Source of the DNA: Nocardioides humi
GTDB lineage: Bacteria; Actinomycetota; Actinomycetes; Propionibacteriales; Nocardioidaceae
Direction of reading: 5' to 3'
Length of the DNA: 64,000 bases
Assembly (NCBI RefSeq): GCF_006494775.1
Contig: NZ_CP041146.1
Location: forward strand, 3,534,001 to 3,598,000
Part shown: one piece after another, positions 26,639 through 34,842 of the stretch
Layout: the number at the start of each line of letters is the position of its first letter
How positions within the stretch are numbered: the stretch's first letter is position 1
The notes under the pieces: model-generated
Database searches by the model: none
What the model saw: only the letters and a program-made list of their open reading frames with translations
What the model was told of the DNA's origin: nothing
Translations under genes and position numbers: made by a program

Positions 26639-27439
26639 ATGAACACCACGGCACTGGACGCTCCGGCCTCGCGGCTGGAGGTCATGGCCACCGTGATCGC
26701 CCACGACCTCGAGGACGGCGAGTGGGTCGAGGTCGGCGCCAACCTCCCGGTGCCGCGGGCCGGCGCGCTGCTCGCCCACCTCACGCGGGGTCCCAACATG
26801 ACCGTGATGCTGGCCATGACCAAGGCCTACCTGGTCGACGAGCCGGTGATCGAGGACTTCGCCTTCATCACCGACGTCGGGGCGATGAGGTGGGCCGAGG
26901 CCTACTATCAGCACGACCAGCTGCTCAATCAACAGCGCCACCGCGCGCACGGCGTCTTCTACTGCGGTGGGATCCAGATCGACGCCTACGGCAACTCGAA
27001 CCTGATCGGCATCGGTGACGACTACCGTCGGCTGAGGTTCCGCGGGCCGGGGCCGATCGGCACCTGCAACGCGACAGTCCAGAGTGGTCGGTGGCACCTG
27101 GTCACGACCTCGCACACCCCACGGGTGCTCGTCGAGCAGGTCGACTTCATCTCCGCCGTCGGCTACGGCCGGGGCGAGCCCGACCTGCGCGCGTCCCTCG
27201 GCCTGCAGAACCCGGGGCCGTCGTCGATCATCACGCCGTTGTGCGTCTTCGACTTCGGCCCGGAGGACCGGCGGGCGCGGCTCAAGTCGCTCCACCCGGG
27301 TGTCTCACTGCAGGAGGTCGTCGACAGCACGGGCTTCGCGTTCGAGCACGACGAGGCGGTAGCGACGACCCCGGCACCCAGCGCCGAGGAACTGCACACC
27401 CTGCGGACGCGGATCGACGCACACGGCGACCTGCGATGA
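26639..27439 (+). CDS. CoA-transferase beta-type subunit, IpdB-like
   Basis: A 266-residue partner of the preceding subunit, ATG 26639 behind GAGGAGG. Residues ~27-45 read DGEWVEVGANLPVPRAGALL, the family's N-terminal segment; FYCGGIQIDAYGNSNLIGIG, IGTCNATVQSG and VEQVDFISAVGYG follow. I cannot identify a nucleophilic Glu in the EXG context used by true class I transferases, which favours an IpdB-like hydrolase, but this needs alignment. Its stop overlaps the next ligase. Confidence 0.83.
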   Translation: MNTTALDAPASRLEVMATVIAHDLEDGEWVEVGANLPVPRAGALLAHLTRGPNMTVMLAMTKAYLVDEPVIEDFAFITDVGAMRWAEAYYQHDQLLNQQRHRAHGVFYCGGIQIDAYGNSNLIGIGDDYRRLRFRGPGPIGTCNATVQSGRWHLVTTSHTPRVLVEQVDFISAVGYGRGEPDLRASLGLQNPGPSSIITPLCVFDFGPEDRRARLKSLHPGVSLQEVVDSTGFAFEHDEAVATTPAPSAEELHTLRTRIDAHGDLR

Positions 27440-29019
27440 CCACGCTCGCCCCGGTCGAGGAGCGCTCGCTGCCGGCACTGCTCGACCGGCGGGCGGCGGG
27501 TGTCTCGGGGGACCGGCCGTTCTTGCGCGACCGGTCCGGCACGCTCACCTTCGCCGAGACCCGACGGACCGTGCGCGCGGTCGCCGGCGGGTTGCGTCAG
27601 GTCGGGGTGAGGCCGGGGGAGCGGGTCGCCGTACTCCTCGAGCGCCCACGCGAAGCGGTGTTGGCCTGGTTGGCGACCGGCGTGGTCGGCGCCGTCGAGG
27701 TGCCGGTCAACCCCGAGCTGTTCGGGGACCGGCTGCGCTACGTGCTGGCCCACTCCGGCTCCGTCGTGGCGGTGGTCGAAGAGCACCTCCTATCTCGGCT
27801 CGACGAGCTGGCGGAGGGGTTGAGCGAGCTGCGGGCAGTCGTGGTGGTGGGGGAGGGCGCCTCGCGTCACCTGCCCACGACGTCGTTCGACGACCTGCTG
27901 CTGGCCGAGCCGTGGGAGGGTGAGGATCCCGTCGACCCGGGCCGGCTCGCGGCGCTCCTCTACACCTCCGGGTCGACCGGCCCGCCCAAGGCTGCGATGG
28001 TCCCGCACGGCCAGCACTACATGAACGCCTTCCAGGCGGCGCGGGCCGCCGGGATCAGCTCGGCCGACACGGTGTTCCTCTGCCTGCCACTCCATCACAA
28101 CATGGCCCAGGGGTACGGCGTCGCACCGGCTCTGCTCGCCGGGGCGCAGGTCCACCTGGCCGGCAGGTTCGACCGGCGGGCCTTCTGGCGCGAGATCGCC
28201 GAATCCGGCGCCACGACCTTCCCGTTCGTGGGCGCGATGCTCGCGCTGCTGGCCGGCCAGGATCTCGCGCCGCCGCCGCACCGGCTCCGCGTCGGCTACG
28301 GCATCCCCGTCTCGAAGGCGATGCACGATCAGTTCGCCGACCGGTTCGGCGTGCGCCTGGTGCACTGCTACGGATCGACCGAGGCGACCATCGTGACCTG
28401 GTCCGACGACGGCACCGACCGCGTCGCGACCCCGGGCTCGTGCGGGTGGACGGTGCCGGAGTTCGAGGTCGAGCTGCAAGACGAGTGCGGCCGTGCGGTG
28501 CCGACCGGCGCCACCGGCGAGATCTGCGTTCGTCCGCGCGAGCCCGCGAGCATGTTCCTGGGCTACCACGACGACCCGGCGCGGACTGTCGAGGTCCTCC
28601 GGGGGCTGTGGTTCCACACCGGGGACCGTGGTCGGTTCGACGACGACGGCGAGCTCTGGTTCGAGGGCCGCACGGAGGACGTGATCCGCCGGTTCGGTGA
28701 GTTCATCGCGGCCTCCGAGGTCGAGGACGTCTTCGAGGCCCACGAGGCGGTCCAGCAGGCCGTCGCGGTGGGGGTGCCGTCGGAGGTGGTCGGCGAGGAG
28801 GTGCTGGTGGCGGTGACGCTGCGGGAGCCGAGCTCGGTCTCGGCCGCAGAGCTGTGGGCCTGGGCGCGCGAGCGGATGCCGCGCTACGCCGTCCCGCGCT
28901 ACGTCGACATCGTCGCCGACCTGCCGATGACGACCACCGGCAAGGTCCAGAAGCACGTCCTCCGGTCGGCCGGGCCGTCCGGCTCGACGTACGACGCACG
29001 TCAGACAGAAGGGAAGTAG
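27436..29019 (+). CDS. AMP-forming acyl-CoA ligase
   Basis: A 527-residue intact ANL ligase, ATG 27436 in an ATGA overlap with the IpdB-like gene. The phosphate loop is LLYTSGSTGPPKAAM, then HCYGSTEAT, WFHTGDRG, GRTEDVIRRFGEFIAASEVE (hinge and C-terminal signature) and the catalytic Lys in TTTGKVQKH. It is the second ligase of this region and differs clearly from the first (21278-22888), so the pathway probably activates two different acids, for instance the growth substrate and an acid released by ring hydrolysis. Confidence 0.92.
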   Translation: MTTLAPVEERSLPALLDRRAAGVSGDRPFLRDRSGTLTFAETRRTVRAVAGGLRQVGVRPGERVAVLLERPREAVLAWLATGVVGAVEVPVNPELFGDRLRYVLAHSGSVVAVVEEHLLSRLDELAEGLSELRAVVVVGEGASRHLPTTSFDDLLLAEPWEGEDPVDPGRLAALLYTSGSTGPPKAAMVPHGQHYMNAFQAARAAGISSADTVFLCLPLHHNMAQGYGVAPALLAGAQVHLAGRFDRRAFWREIAESGATTFPFVGAMLALLAGQDLAPPPHRLRVGYGIPVSKAMHDQFADRFGVRLVHCYGSTEATIVTWSDDGTDRVATPGSCGWTVPEFEVELQDECGRAVPTGATGEICVRPREPASMFLGYHDDPARTVEVLRGLWFHTGDRGRFDDDGELWFEGRTEDVIRRFGEFIAASEVEDVFEAHEAVQQAVAVGVPSEVVGEEVLVAVTLREPSSVSAAELWAWARERMPRYAVPRYVDIVADLPMTTTGKVQKHVLRSAGPSGSTYDARQTEGK

Positions 29020-29020
29020 T

Positions 29021-29821
29021 GTGCCGACGTTCCACACGCGGGTCAGTGAGGTCGGGCCGGGCTCGGTCAACCTCCGGGGCTATCCGCTTGCCGAGGTCAT
29101 GCGCGAGCTGACCTACGCCGAAGGCGCGTTCCTCAGCATCATCGGTCGGCTGCCGACCGACGCGGAGCGACGCCTGGTCGACGTGACCCTCAACAGCCTG
29201 CTCGACCACGGCTACGTCGCCTCGACGATCACCGCGTCGCGGTACATCGCGTCGGGCAACCCGCAGTTCGTGCCGGCGGTCGCCGGCGGCTTGCTCGCCG
29301 CCGGCAGCAACACGCTCTCGCCGGAGCACTCCTACGGACTCCTGCGGGCCGCGGCGGACCTGCGCGCCGCGGAGGGACTCGACTTCATCGGTGCCGCGCA
29401 CCGCGTGGTCGAGGGCTACGTCCAGGAGAGGCGCCGGCTCCCTGGCTTCGGGCACCCGGTGCACAAGTCCAGCGACTTCCGAGCCGACATCGTCTTCGAG
29501 GTGGCGCACGAGCTCGGCCTGGCTGGCGACGGGGTCCGCCAGTTCGAGGCGCTGCACCAGGCGTTCGTCGCGCTGACCGGCAAGCAGAACATCCCCATCA
29601 ACATCGACGGAGCGCTCGCCGCTGTCGGCTCCGACCTGGGGTGGAGCTCCGACCAGACGGTGGCCTTCGCGCTGCTGTCGGTGCTCCCCGGCCTGATGGC
29701 CCACGTGATCGAGGAGATCAACGAGGGAGTCCCGCTCCGCTACATCGAGGACGGCGACTACGCCGGCCCTCCCGAATCCCCCCTTCCCGCCCGCGACACC
29801 ACGAACAGAGGAGCACAGTGA
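29021..29821 (+). CDS. Citrate-synthase-fold protein, citryl-CoA-lyase-like
   Basis: A 266-residue protein with GTG 29021, one base after the ligase stop. It is much shorter than citrate synthase (about 370-430) and similar in size to the lyase domain of ATP-citrate lyase. Fold markers include LRGYPLAEVMRELTYAEGAFL, RLPGFGHPVHK with the active-site His, and NIPINIDGALAAVGSDLG. Members cleave or form a citryl-type CoA thioester, i.e. a retro-Claisen/aldol C-C step. In this operon it may split a branched hydroxyacyl-CoA produced after ring opening. Exact substrate unknown. Confidence 0.8.
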   Translation: MPTFHTRVSEVGPGSVNLRGYPLAEVMRELTYAEGAFLSIIGRLPTDAERRLVDVTLNSLLDHGYVASTITASRYIASGNPQFVPAVAGGLLAAGSNTLSPEHSYGLLRAAADLRAAEGLDFIGAAHRVVEGYVQERRRLPGFGHPVHKSSDFRADIVFEVAHELGLAGDGVRQFEALHQAFVALTGKQNIPINIDGALAAVGSDLGWSSDQTVAFALLSVLPGLMAHVIEEINEGVPLRYIEDGDYAGPPESPLPARDTTNRGAQ

Positions 29822-30849
29822 TGGGTCAGGACCGCGTCTACTGGGACCGCGTCAGCGAGGGCGTCGCGCGCGCCGAGGGTCGGATGATCTGGAAGCCATA
29901 CGGCCTTCCCGAGATCATCGACCCGGAACGCTCGGCCTTCTTCGAGGGCGACGTGCAGCCGCCGTGGGACGTGCCGGACAAGATCGTGATCCAGCCCGCG
30001 ATCACCGGTGCCTTCTTCACGCGTACGGCGAACCCGAACCAGCCGATCACGCCCGAGGAGATCTTCGCCGAGGCCAAGGCCTGCGCGGATGAGGGCGCGA
30101 GCGCGGTCCACCTTCACGTGCGCGGTGACAACGGATACAACGTGCTCGACCAGAGCCGGTTCGAGCAGGTCGTTCACCCGCTCCGTGAGGCGCACCCCGA
30201 CCTGTCCGTCGACGGGTGCCTGGTCACCGCGCTGCCCGGGGAGTGGGACGAGATGAAGCGGTGCCTCGACGCCGGTGTGCTGGACGCGGTGCCGGTCAAC
30301 ACGACGGCGGTCTACAACGGTGACTCGTTGTTCGCGAAGCCGGTGCCTCTTCTGCTCGAGAAGACCCGGCTGATCCTCGAGGCGGGCTCCAAGCCGATCA
30401 TCGCTACCTACACCGATGCCGACGTCAACAACGCCGAGCGGTACCTGTTCCGCAGCGGACTGCTCGGCAGCGGCCAACTGTGGTGCGTGCTGCCGGGCCT
30501 GCCGGGCTGCAGCCCGATGGAGAACCCGCGGCAGATGGTCGACGGGCTGACCCGCTTCGCCTCCCTCATCTACGACGTCGATCCCGAGGCGACGATCCTG
30601 GTGTGCGCCGCCGGCCGCGCCTCGATCTATCTGGTGACGGTCGCTGCCGCGCTGGGCCTGCACATCCGGGTCGGCATGGAGGACACCGTGTGGCGCTATC
30701 CGCACCGGCAGGAGAAGCTGGCGAGCAATCTGCAGGCGTTCCGGGTCGCCAAGCAGCTCGCCGAGGTGCTGGGGCGCGACGTGGCGACGCCGCGGGAGTA
30801 CCGCGACCTGGTGGGGCTGCCGCAGCGATCTGCGGCACCGTCGGCATGA
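29821..30849 (+). CDS. BKACE (DUF849) beta-keto acid cleavage enzyme
   Basis: A 342-residue TIM-barrel protein. ATG 29821 shares its A with the preceding stop; GTG 29818 is an in-frame alternative. KIVIQPAITGAFFTRTANPN followed by QPITPEEI is the family's N-terminal signature, and VHLHVRGDNG contains the HxH zinc ligands. BKACEs condense a beta-keto acid with acetyl-CoA and split it to acetoacetate plus a new acyl-CoA (the Kce reaction is the type case). That makes it a C-C cleavage step in addition to, or in place of, thiolysis in this operon. Family firm; which keto acid is unknown. Confidence 0.87.
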   Translation: MGQDRVYWDRVSEGVARAEGRMIWKPYGLPEIIDPERSAFFEGDVQPPWDVPDKIVIQPAITGAFFTRTANPNQPITPEEIFAEAKACADEGASAVHLHVRGDNGYNVLDQSRFEQVVHPLREAHPDLSVDGCLVTALPGEWDEMKRCLDAGVLDAVPVNTTAVYNGDSLFAKPVPLLLEKTRLILEAGSKPIIATYTDADVNNAERYLFRSGLLGSGQLWCVLPGLPGCSPMENPRQMVDGLTRFASLIYDVDPEATILVCAAGRASIYLVTVAAALGLHIRVGMEDTVWRYPHRQEKLASNLQAFRVAKQLAEVLGRDVATPREYRDLVGLPQRSAAPSA

Positions 30850-31727
30850 AGGTCGGTGTTCACGTCCCGCAGTGGGGCAGCGAGGCCTCCCGGGACGGGG
30901 TGCTCGAGATCGCGCGTCGGGTCGAGTCCGTCGGGTTGGACTCGGTGTGGGTGGCCGACCACGTCGTCTTCCCCACCGAGACCTCGAGCCGTTACCCCTA
31001 TCGGGCCGACGGGGTGCCGTTCACCGCCGAGGACGGCTTCCTCGAGGCGTTCACGACGCTCGCGTGCCTCGCCGGGGCGACGGAGCGGGTGCTGCTCGGC
31101 ACCAGCGTGCTGGTGCTGCCGATGCGCGAGCCGTTGCTGACCGCGAAGGTGATCGCGACTCTCGACGTCCTCTCGGCGGGGCGTGTCGTCCTGGCTGTCG
31201 GCGCCGGATGGTGGCGCGAGGAGTTCGAGGCCCTCGGGCAGCGGTTCGAGGGACGTGGTCGCCGGATGGACGAGCAGCTCGAGGTGATGCGTGGCTGCTG
31301 GACCTCGCCGGTCCTGGCCCACGACGGCCCGGACTACCGGTTCGCCGAGCTCGCGTGCACCCCCTTGCCGGTGCAGTCGGGTGGCCCGCCGGTTCTGGTG
31401 GGCGGAATGAGCGAAGCCGCCCTGAGGCGGGCGGCCCGCTCGGGCGACGGGTGGCACGCGGTGGGTGGTGACGTGGAGGCGCTGGCCGCCGGTCGTGCCC
31501 GCCTCGACGAGTTGGCCGCCGAGTACGGGAAGGCCCCAGGGGCCGTACAACTCAGCTCGTCGGTCGGCCTCTCGCCCGACCCGGAGCGTGCGGTCGCGAA
31601 GCTCGTCGCGCTCCGAGACGCCGGCGTCGACCACGCGATCGTCAATCTACCCGGCTCGGTCGAGGAGCAGCTGGCTCGCATCGAGCAGCTCGGCGGCGAG
31701 GTCGTGCCGGCGGCCGTCGCGCCCTAG
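30846..31727 (+). CDS. LLM-class (F420-dependent type) flavin oxidoreductase
   Basis: A 293-residue luciferase-like TIM-barrel enzyme, ATG 30846 overlapping the BKACE stop. LGTSVLVLPMREPLLTAKV and VLAVGAGWWREEFEALG are hallmark segments of the bacterial luciferase/F420 group; VLVGGMSEAALRRAAR completes the cofactor pocket. Such proteins are either F420-dependent reductases or FMNH2-dependent monooxygenases; the GVGWxxxEF-like GAGWWREEF signature fits the F420 branch. It ends the operon and overlaps the convergent tetR gene by 4 bases. Confidence 0.87.
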   Translation: MKVGVHVPQWGSEASRDGVLEIARRVESVGLDSVWVADHVVFPTETSSRYPYRADGVPFTAEDGFLEAFTTLACLAGATERVLLGTSVLVLPMREPLLTAKVIATLDVLSAGRVVLAVGAGWWREEFEALGQRFEGRGRRMDEQLEVMRGCWTSPVLAHDGPDYRFAELACTPLPVQSGGPPVLVGGMSEAALRRAARSGDGWHAVGGDVEALAAGRARLDELAAEYGKAPGAVQLSSSVGLSPDPERAVAKLVALRDAGVDHAIVNLPGSVEEQLARIEQLGGEVVPAAVAP

Positions 31728-32380
31728 TCGAAGAGTCCGTCCAGCATCACGTCCGCGACGGTGGAGGCGATCTCCTCCGAGGACAGGTCAGCGTCGCGGC
31801 GCGAGGCGCCGGGCTCGACCCACCGGTAGGTCCAGCTGCCGGCGCCCAAGCAGATCTGGACAGCCAGGCGCGGATGCACCGACCGCTTGATCTTGCCGGA
31901 GTCGATGAGTTGAGAGACCCGCGCGGCGATGATGTTGATGTAGTCGGCCTGCTGGGTGCGGACCGCCGCCGCGTGTGGCTCGGTCAGCTCGCTCTCCTCG
32001 CTGAAGAAGATGGTGAACAGCGTGCGGTTGTCCAAGATGAGCAGGGTGTGCTCCCGGAACATCCCTCGCAGCACCACGCTCGGCTCGTCGTCGCTCTGGT
32101 CCACGGCTCGGATCCGGGCCGTGGCGAGCTCCATCGCCTGGGTGTAGAGCTCGAAGAGGATCTCCTCCTTGGTGCGGAAGTGGTGGAAGAGCGTGGCCTT
32201 GGCGATACCGATCCGGTCGGCGAGGTCGCTCAGGCTCGTGACGCGGTAGCCGCGCTCAGCGAAGAGCTCCGCGGCCTGGGTCAGCATCTCTTCGCGGGTG
32301 TGCCGGCTCTTGCGGCGGCGCGGCGCCGGCCGCTTCGGGTCGGAGGATGCCTGGGTCTCAGTCGTCACGGATGTGAGCAT
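31724..32380 (-). CDS. TetR-family regulator, candidate master repressor of the ACCGGC/GCCGGT regulon
   Basis: A 218-residue TetR protein. Residues ~28-75 hold the helix-turn-helix: TREEMLTQAAELFAERGY, then TSLSDLADRIGIAKATLFHH. The C-terminal domain is helical and divergent, as usual for ligand binding. ATG 32380 is used; a downstream GTG is possible. A degenerate copy of the shared palindrome begins 9 bases upstream of the start, suggesting autoregulation. It is the only regulator inside the 10-58 kb block of operons that carry the box, which is why I propose it as their repressor, probably released by an acyl-CoA of the pathway. That assignment is inference. Confidence 0.85.
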   Translation of the reverse strand: MLTSVTTETQASSDPKRPAPRRRKSRHTREEMLTQAAELFAERGYRVTSLSDLADRIGIAKATLFHHFRTKEEILFELYTQAMELATARIRAVDQSDDEPSVVLRGMFREHTLLILDNRTLFTIFFSEESELTEPHAAAVRTQQADYINIIAARVSQLIDSGKIKRSVHPRLAVQICLGAGSWTYRWVEPGASRRDADLSSEEIASTVADVMLDGLFD

Positions 32381-32389
32381 AGATGACCG

Positions 32390-32407
32390 ACCGGCTCACC
32401 GGGCGGT
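32390..32407. promoter_or_regulatory. Degenerate operator upstream of the tetR gene
   Basis: ACCGGCTCACCGGGCGGT retains a perfect first half-site and a displaced second half (CGGT). The preceding GACCG adds a further half-site-like repeat. A weak site in front of the repressor gene would be normal for autoregulation. Confidence 0.5.
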
Positions 32408-32413
32408 TAGGCC

Positions 32414-32570
32414 GTGTCGCGAAACCTCTCGGCGGATGCCAGCGTCGTCCAGCGCGTGCGATGGCCAGGCGCCGTCACGACGACGGACCGGACGTCTTTC
32501 GAGCGTCGGCGCAACGCCGCCAGCGTGCGTGACGGGGTGTCGCTGGCGCCTCCATGGAGTTTCGCAACAC
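32414..32570. repeat. 157-bp MITE-like element or insertion-sequence remnant
   Basis: The ends are GTGTCGCGAAAC (32414-32425) and, inverted, GTGTTGCGAAAC (32559-32570 as GTTTCGCAACAC): 11 of 12 bases match. At equal distances inside (24 and 23 bases from the tips) GCCAGCG recurs in inverted orientation (32438 and 32541-32547). No credible reading frame is inside and I see no clear target duplication. Most of the otherwise gene-free stretch 32408-32751 is this element; the remainder holds the palindrome at 32663 and the ribosome site of the next gene. Confidence 0.5.
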
Positions 32571-32662
32571 ACGGCCCAGGTGGCGGGCGGGTGCCCTTGT
32601 CGCCTGCGCGGGCCACTGGCGGGGAGCGGAGCACGAAGAGTGTGAGCCCCTGGCCGGAGCCT

Positions 32663-32678
32663 CTTGCTAGTCAGCAAG
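32663..32678. promoter_or_regulatory. Palindrome CTTGCT-N4-AGCAAG upstream of the AhpD-like gene
   Basis: CTTGCTAGTCAGCAAG is a perfect inverted repeat with a 4-base spacer, 74 bases before the start at 32752. It is unrelated to the ACCGGC/GCCGGT box and has the size and symmetry of a TetR-type operator. Confidence 0.5.
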
Positions 32679-32751
32679 CAAGCGAGTACTTTCGTGAGTC
32701 TGTCACGGCGGGCGATGGCCCGAGGGACCATGAGAGAGATGGAGGTGGCTC

Positions 32752-33234
32752 ATGCCGCGAGTCGATATCCCAGCCTCGGCGTCCGAGGCGCATATCACCG
32801 CCCGGGTCTACGCCCTGCAGCCGGCCTATGCCGAGCCGGCGGCCCAACTGGCCCGCGCCGTCCGCGAGGACAGCATCCTTCCGGCGCGCACCAAGGAGGC
32901 GGTGCGCTACCGGATCGCCCAGATCAACGGCTGCCTGCTCTGCCAGGCCTACCGGGCCAGCGACGCCCGGGAGGACGGCTTCACCGAGGAGGACTACGCC
33001 AGTATCGGCACGCCAGCGTTCGCGGGTCGGTTCGGCGAGCGGGAGCGGCTGGCGGTGGAGTACGCCGAGCTGTTCACCTGCGACCACCACCGTCTCGACG
33101 ACGCGTTCTTCGAACGGCTCAAGGAGCAGTTCTCCGACTCCGAGATCGTGGACCTGACCGTGTTCACCGGGCGCTACCTCGCCTTCGGCCGGCTCACCCA
33201 CGTGCTGGGTCTCGATGACTCGTGTGAGCTGTGA
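32752..33234 (+). CDS. AhpD-like/carboxymuconolactone decarboxylase family protein
   Basis: A 160-residue helical protein, ATG 32752 behind GGAGG. The family's redox CxxC is in INGCLLCQAYRASDA, preceded by the conserved Glu of RTKEAVRYRIAQ. AhpD-like proteins with CxxC act as thiol peroxidase partners; others in the superfamily are decarboxylases without the pair. The CxxC here favours the redox type. It is co-transcribed with the SnoaL-like protein that starts at its stop. Its role in the pathway is unclear; oxidative stress from oxygenases is one possibility. Confidence 0.82.
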   Translation: MPRVDIPASASEAHITARVYALQPAYAEPAAQLARAVREDSILPARTKEAVRYRIAQINGCLLCQAYRASDAREDGFTEEDYASIGTPAFAGRFGERERLAVEYAELFTCDHHRLDDAFFERLKEQFSDSEIVDLTVFTGRYLAFGRLTHVLGLDDSCEL

Positions 33235-33235
33235 G

Positions 33236-33757
33236 ATGGAAGGGGGGACGACCGACGAGCCGGCCGCGCTGGTGCGCTCGGTCCTCGAGCGCTACCTGTA
33301 CTGCCTCGACGCCGGCGACTACGCGGGGCTGGCGGCGTGTTTCACCGACGACGCCGAGCTCGCCTACGACGTGCTCCCGCACCGGTTCGTGGGCGGCCGC
33401 GCGCTGGCGGACTGGATCGCCGAGGTCCACGACCGCACCGGGAGCCGTTCCACCCACGTGCTGGCCAATGCGCGCGTCGACAGCACGGGCCCGGGTGTGG
33501 CCGCCGCGAGCTCCCACGTGGTCGCCACGCTCGCCCGCCCGGTCAACACCGGATACGCCGTGCGGGTGCGCGGCATCCGCTATGAGGACGAGCTGGTCGA
33601 GACGGCCGAGGGGTGGCGGATCGGCAAGCGCACCCATCTGCCCCAGTGGACCTATGACGCCGAGGGCGGGGGCTTGCCGATGTTGCCGCCGCGGAACGTT
33701 GACGGTCGTTCCCGTGTGACGTACCTTACCAACATGACCGGTCGGCTGGTTGGGTAA
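33236..33757 (+). CDS. SnoaL/NTF2-like fold protein
   Basis: A protein of 173 residues from ATG 33236, just after the AhpD-like stop; ATG 33215 and GTG 33224 are in-frame alternatives overlapping that gene. RSVLERYLYCLDAGDYAGLAACF is the first helix pair of the fold, FTDDAELAYDVLPHRFVGG the first strands, and GWRIGKRTHLPQW the last strand. Such proteins are dehydratases, isomerases, hydroxylase small subunits or simple binding proteins; no catalytic residues can be assigned. Its last codons lie inside a copy of the operator (33737-33750) that serves the transporter downstream. Confidence 0.75.
   Translation: MEGGTTDEPAALVRSVLERYLYCLDAGDYAGLAACFTDDAELAYDVLPHRFVGGRALADWIAEVHDRTGSRSTHVLANARVDSTGPGVAAASSHVVATLARPVNTGYAVRVRGIRYEDELVETAEGWRIGKRTHLPQWTYDAEGGGLPMLPPRNVDGRSRVTYLTNMTGRLVG
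33737..33750 (+). promoter_or_regulatory. Operator copy before the ABC importer, embedded in the end of the SnoaL-like gene
   Basis: ACCGGTCGGCTGGT matches the shared palindrome at 11 of 14 positions and remains symmetric in its arms. It overlaps the last codons of the upstream gene and precedes the permease start by about 130 bases, so the importer probably has its own regulated promoter in the 33751-33883 gap. Confidence 0.5.
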
Positions 33758-33883
33758 GGAGGGGGCGGCAGGTCAAACGCTCGTCGTACGAGCTGTTCTC
33801 GGGCCTTCCGGCACTGACTCGGATCCGCAGCCCGGCCCCGGCCGGTTCCCGGTCCCCGACATGAGATGAAGACGAGAGGTATC

Positions 33884-34842
33884 GTGCGCTTCTTCGCCCT
33901 GCCGTTCCTCGGACGGCTGCTTCACACGCTGGCGGTGCTGTTCCTGGTCAGCGTCGGCACCGTGCTGCTGCTCGATCTGATGCCTGGCGACCCGGCTGCG
34001 GTCATGCTCGGCGAGTCCGCGACCCCGGATCGGGTGGCCGCACTGCGCGAGCAGCTCGGCTTGGAGGACTCGTTCTTCGAGCGCTACACGCACTGGGTGA
34101 ACGGCCTTCTCCACGGTGACATGGGCAGCTCGATCGTTACCGGGAGGCCGGTCTTCGACGACATCATCGGCAGGCTCCAGGTCACCCTCGAACTCGCCGT
34201 CCTGGCCACCCTTCTGGCGATCGTGGTGAGCGTCCCGGCCGCCGTCTACTGCGCGTTCCGCACCGACCGCCTCTTCGACCGGGCCTGGACCACCGCGACC
34301 TCACTGTTCGTGTCGGTCCCCGGGTTCGTCGCCGGTGTCGTGCTCGCCTACGTCCTGGCCGTCCAGCTCCACGCGCTGCCGCTCCTGGGCTGGGTCCCAC
34401 TCGGCGACAGCCTGAGCGGCAACCTGCGCACGGCGGCACTCCCGGTGCTGGCGCTCTCCCTGGCCGAGATCGCCGTCTTCTCACGGGTGCTCCGCGCCGA
34501 CCTCATCAGCACCCTGCAGGAGGACTTCGTGGTGACCGCGAAGGCCAAGGGGCTGCACCCCGCCTACATCCTCTTCCGGCACGCGCTCCGGCCCTCGACT
34601 CTGCCGCTGATGACCCTGTCCGGTCTCAGCCTGGCCCGCATCATCGGCGGGACGGTGGTGATCGAGTCGATCTTCTCGCTGCCCGGCCTCGGCCAGCTCG
34701 TGATCACCTCGGTCACCACCAGCGACGTCCCGGTCGTCCAGGGGTCGTGATCACCGCCGCCGCCGCCTACGTCCTGGTGAACGCGCTGACGGACGCGGCG
34801 TACACCATCGTGGACCCGCGGACCCGGGTGCGTGTGTCGTGA
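33884..34842 (+). CDS. Dpp/Opp-type ABC transporter permease, DppB-like (apparent frameshift near 34743)
   Basis: First permease of a peptide/nickel-class importer. GTG 33884 is preferred because GAGAGG lies 5 bases upstream; ATG 33866 is an in-frame alternative without a site. FLVSVGTVLLLDLMPGDPA and REQLGLEDSFFERY are the DppB N-terminal signature, and VVTAKAKGL is the EAA loop. As read, a TGA occurs at 34748 directly after VVQG; adding one G to GGGG at 34741-34744 continues VVITAAAAYVLVN…DPRTRVRVS, the expected last helix, to a TGA at 34840-34842 that overlaps the next GTG. Repaired length 319 residues. Confidence 0.85.

Noticed and set aside
21278..31727. Assignment to known steroid (KstR/KstR2) catabolism because of the IpdAB-like pair
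   Set aside because: No kshAB, hsa, kstD or fadD3-type neighbours are in the window and the operator is unlike the KstR motifs I know, so only the ring-hydrolase analogy is kept.
32396..32731. 111-codon minus-strand frame in the gap before the AhpD-like gene
   Set aside because: It crosses the inverted-repeat unit, has no domain, and neither strand shows coding character here.
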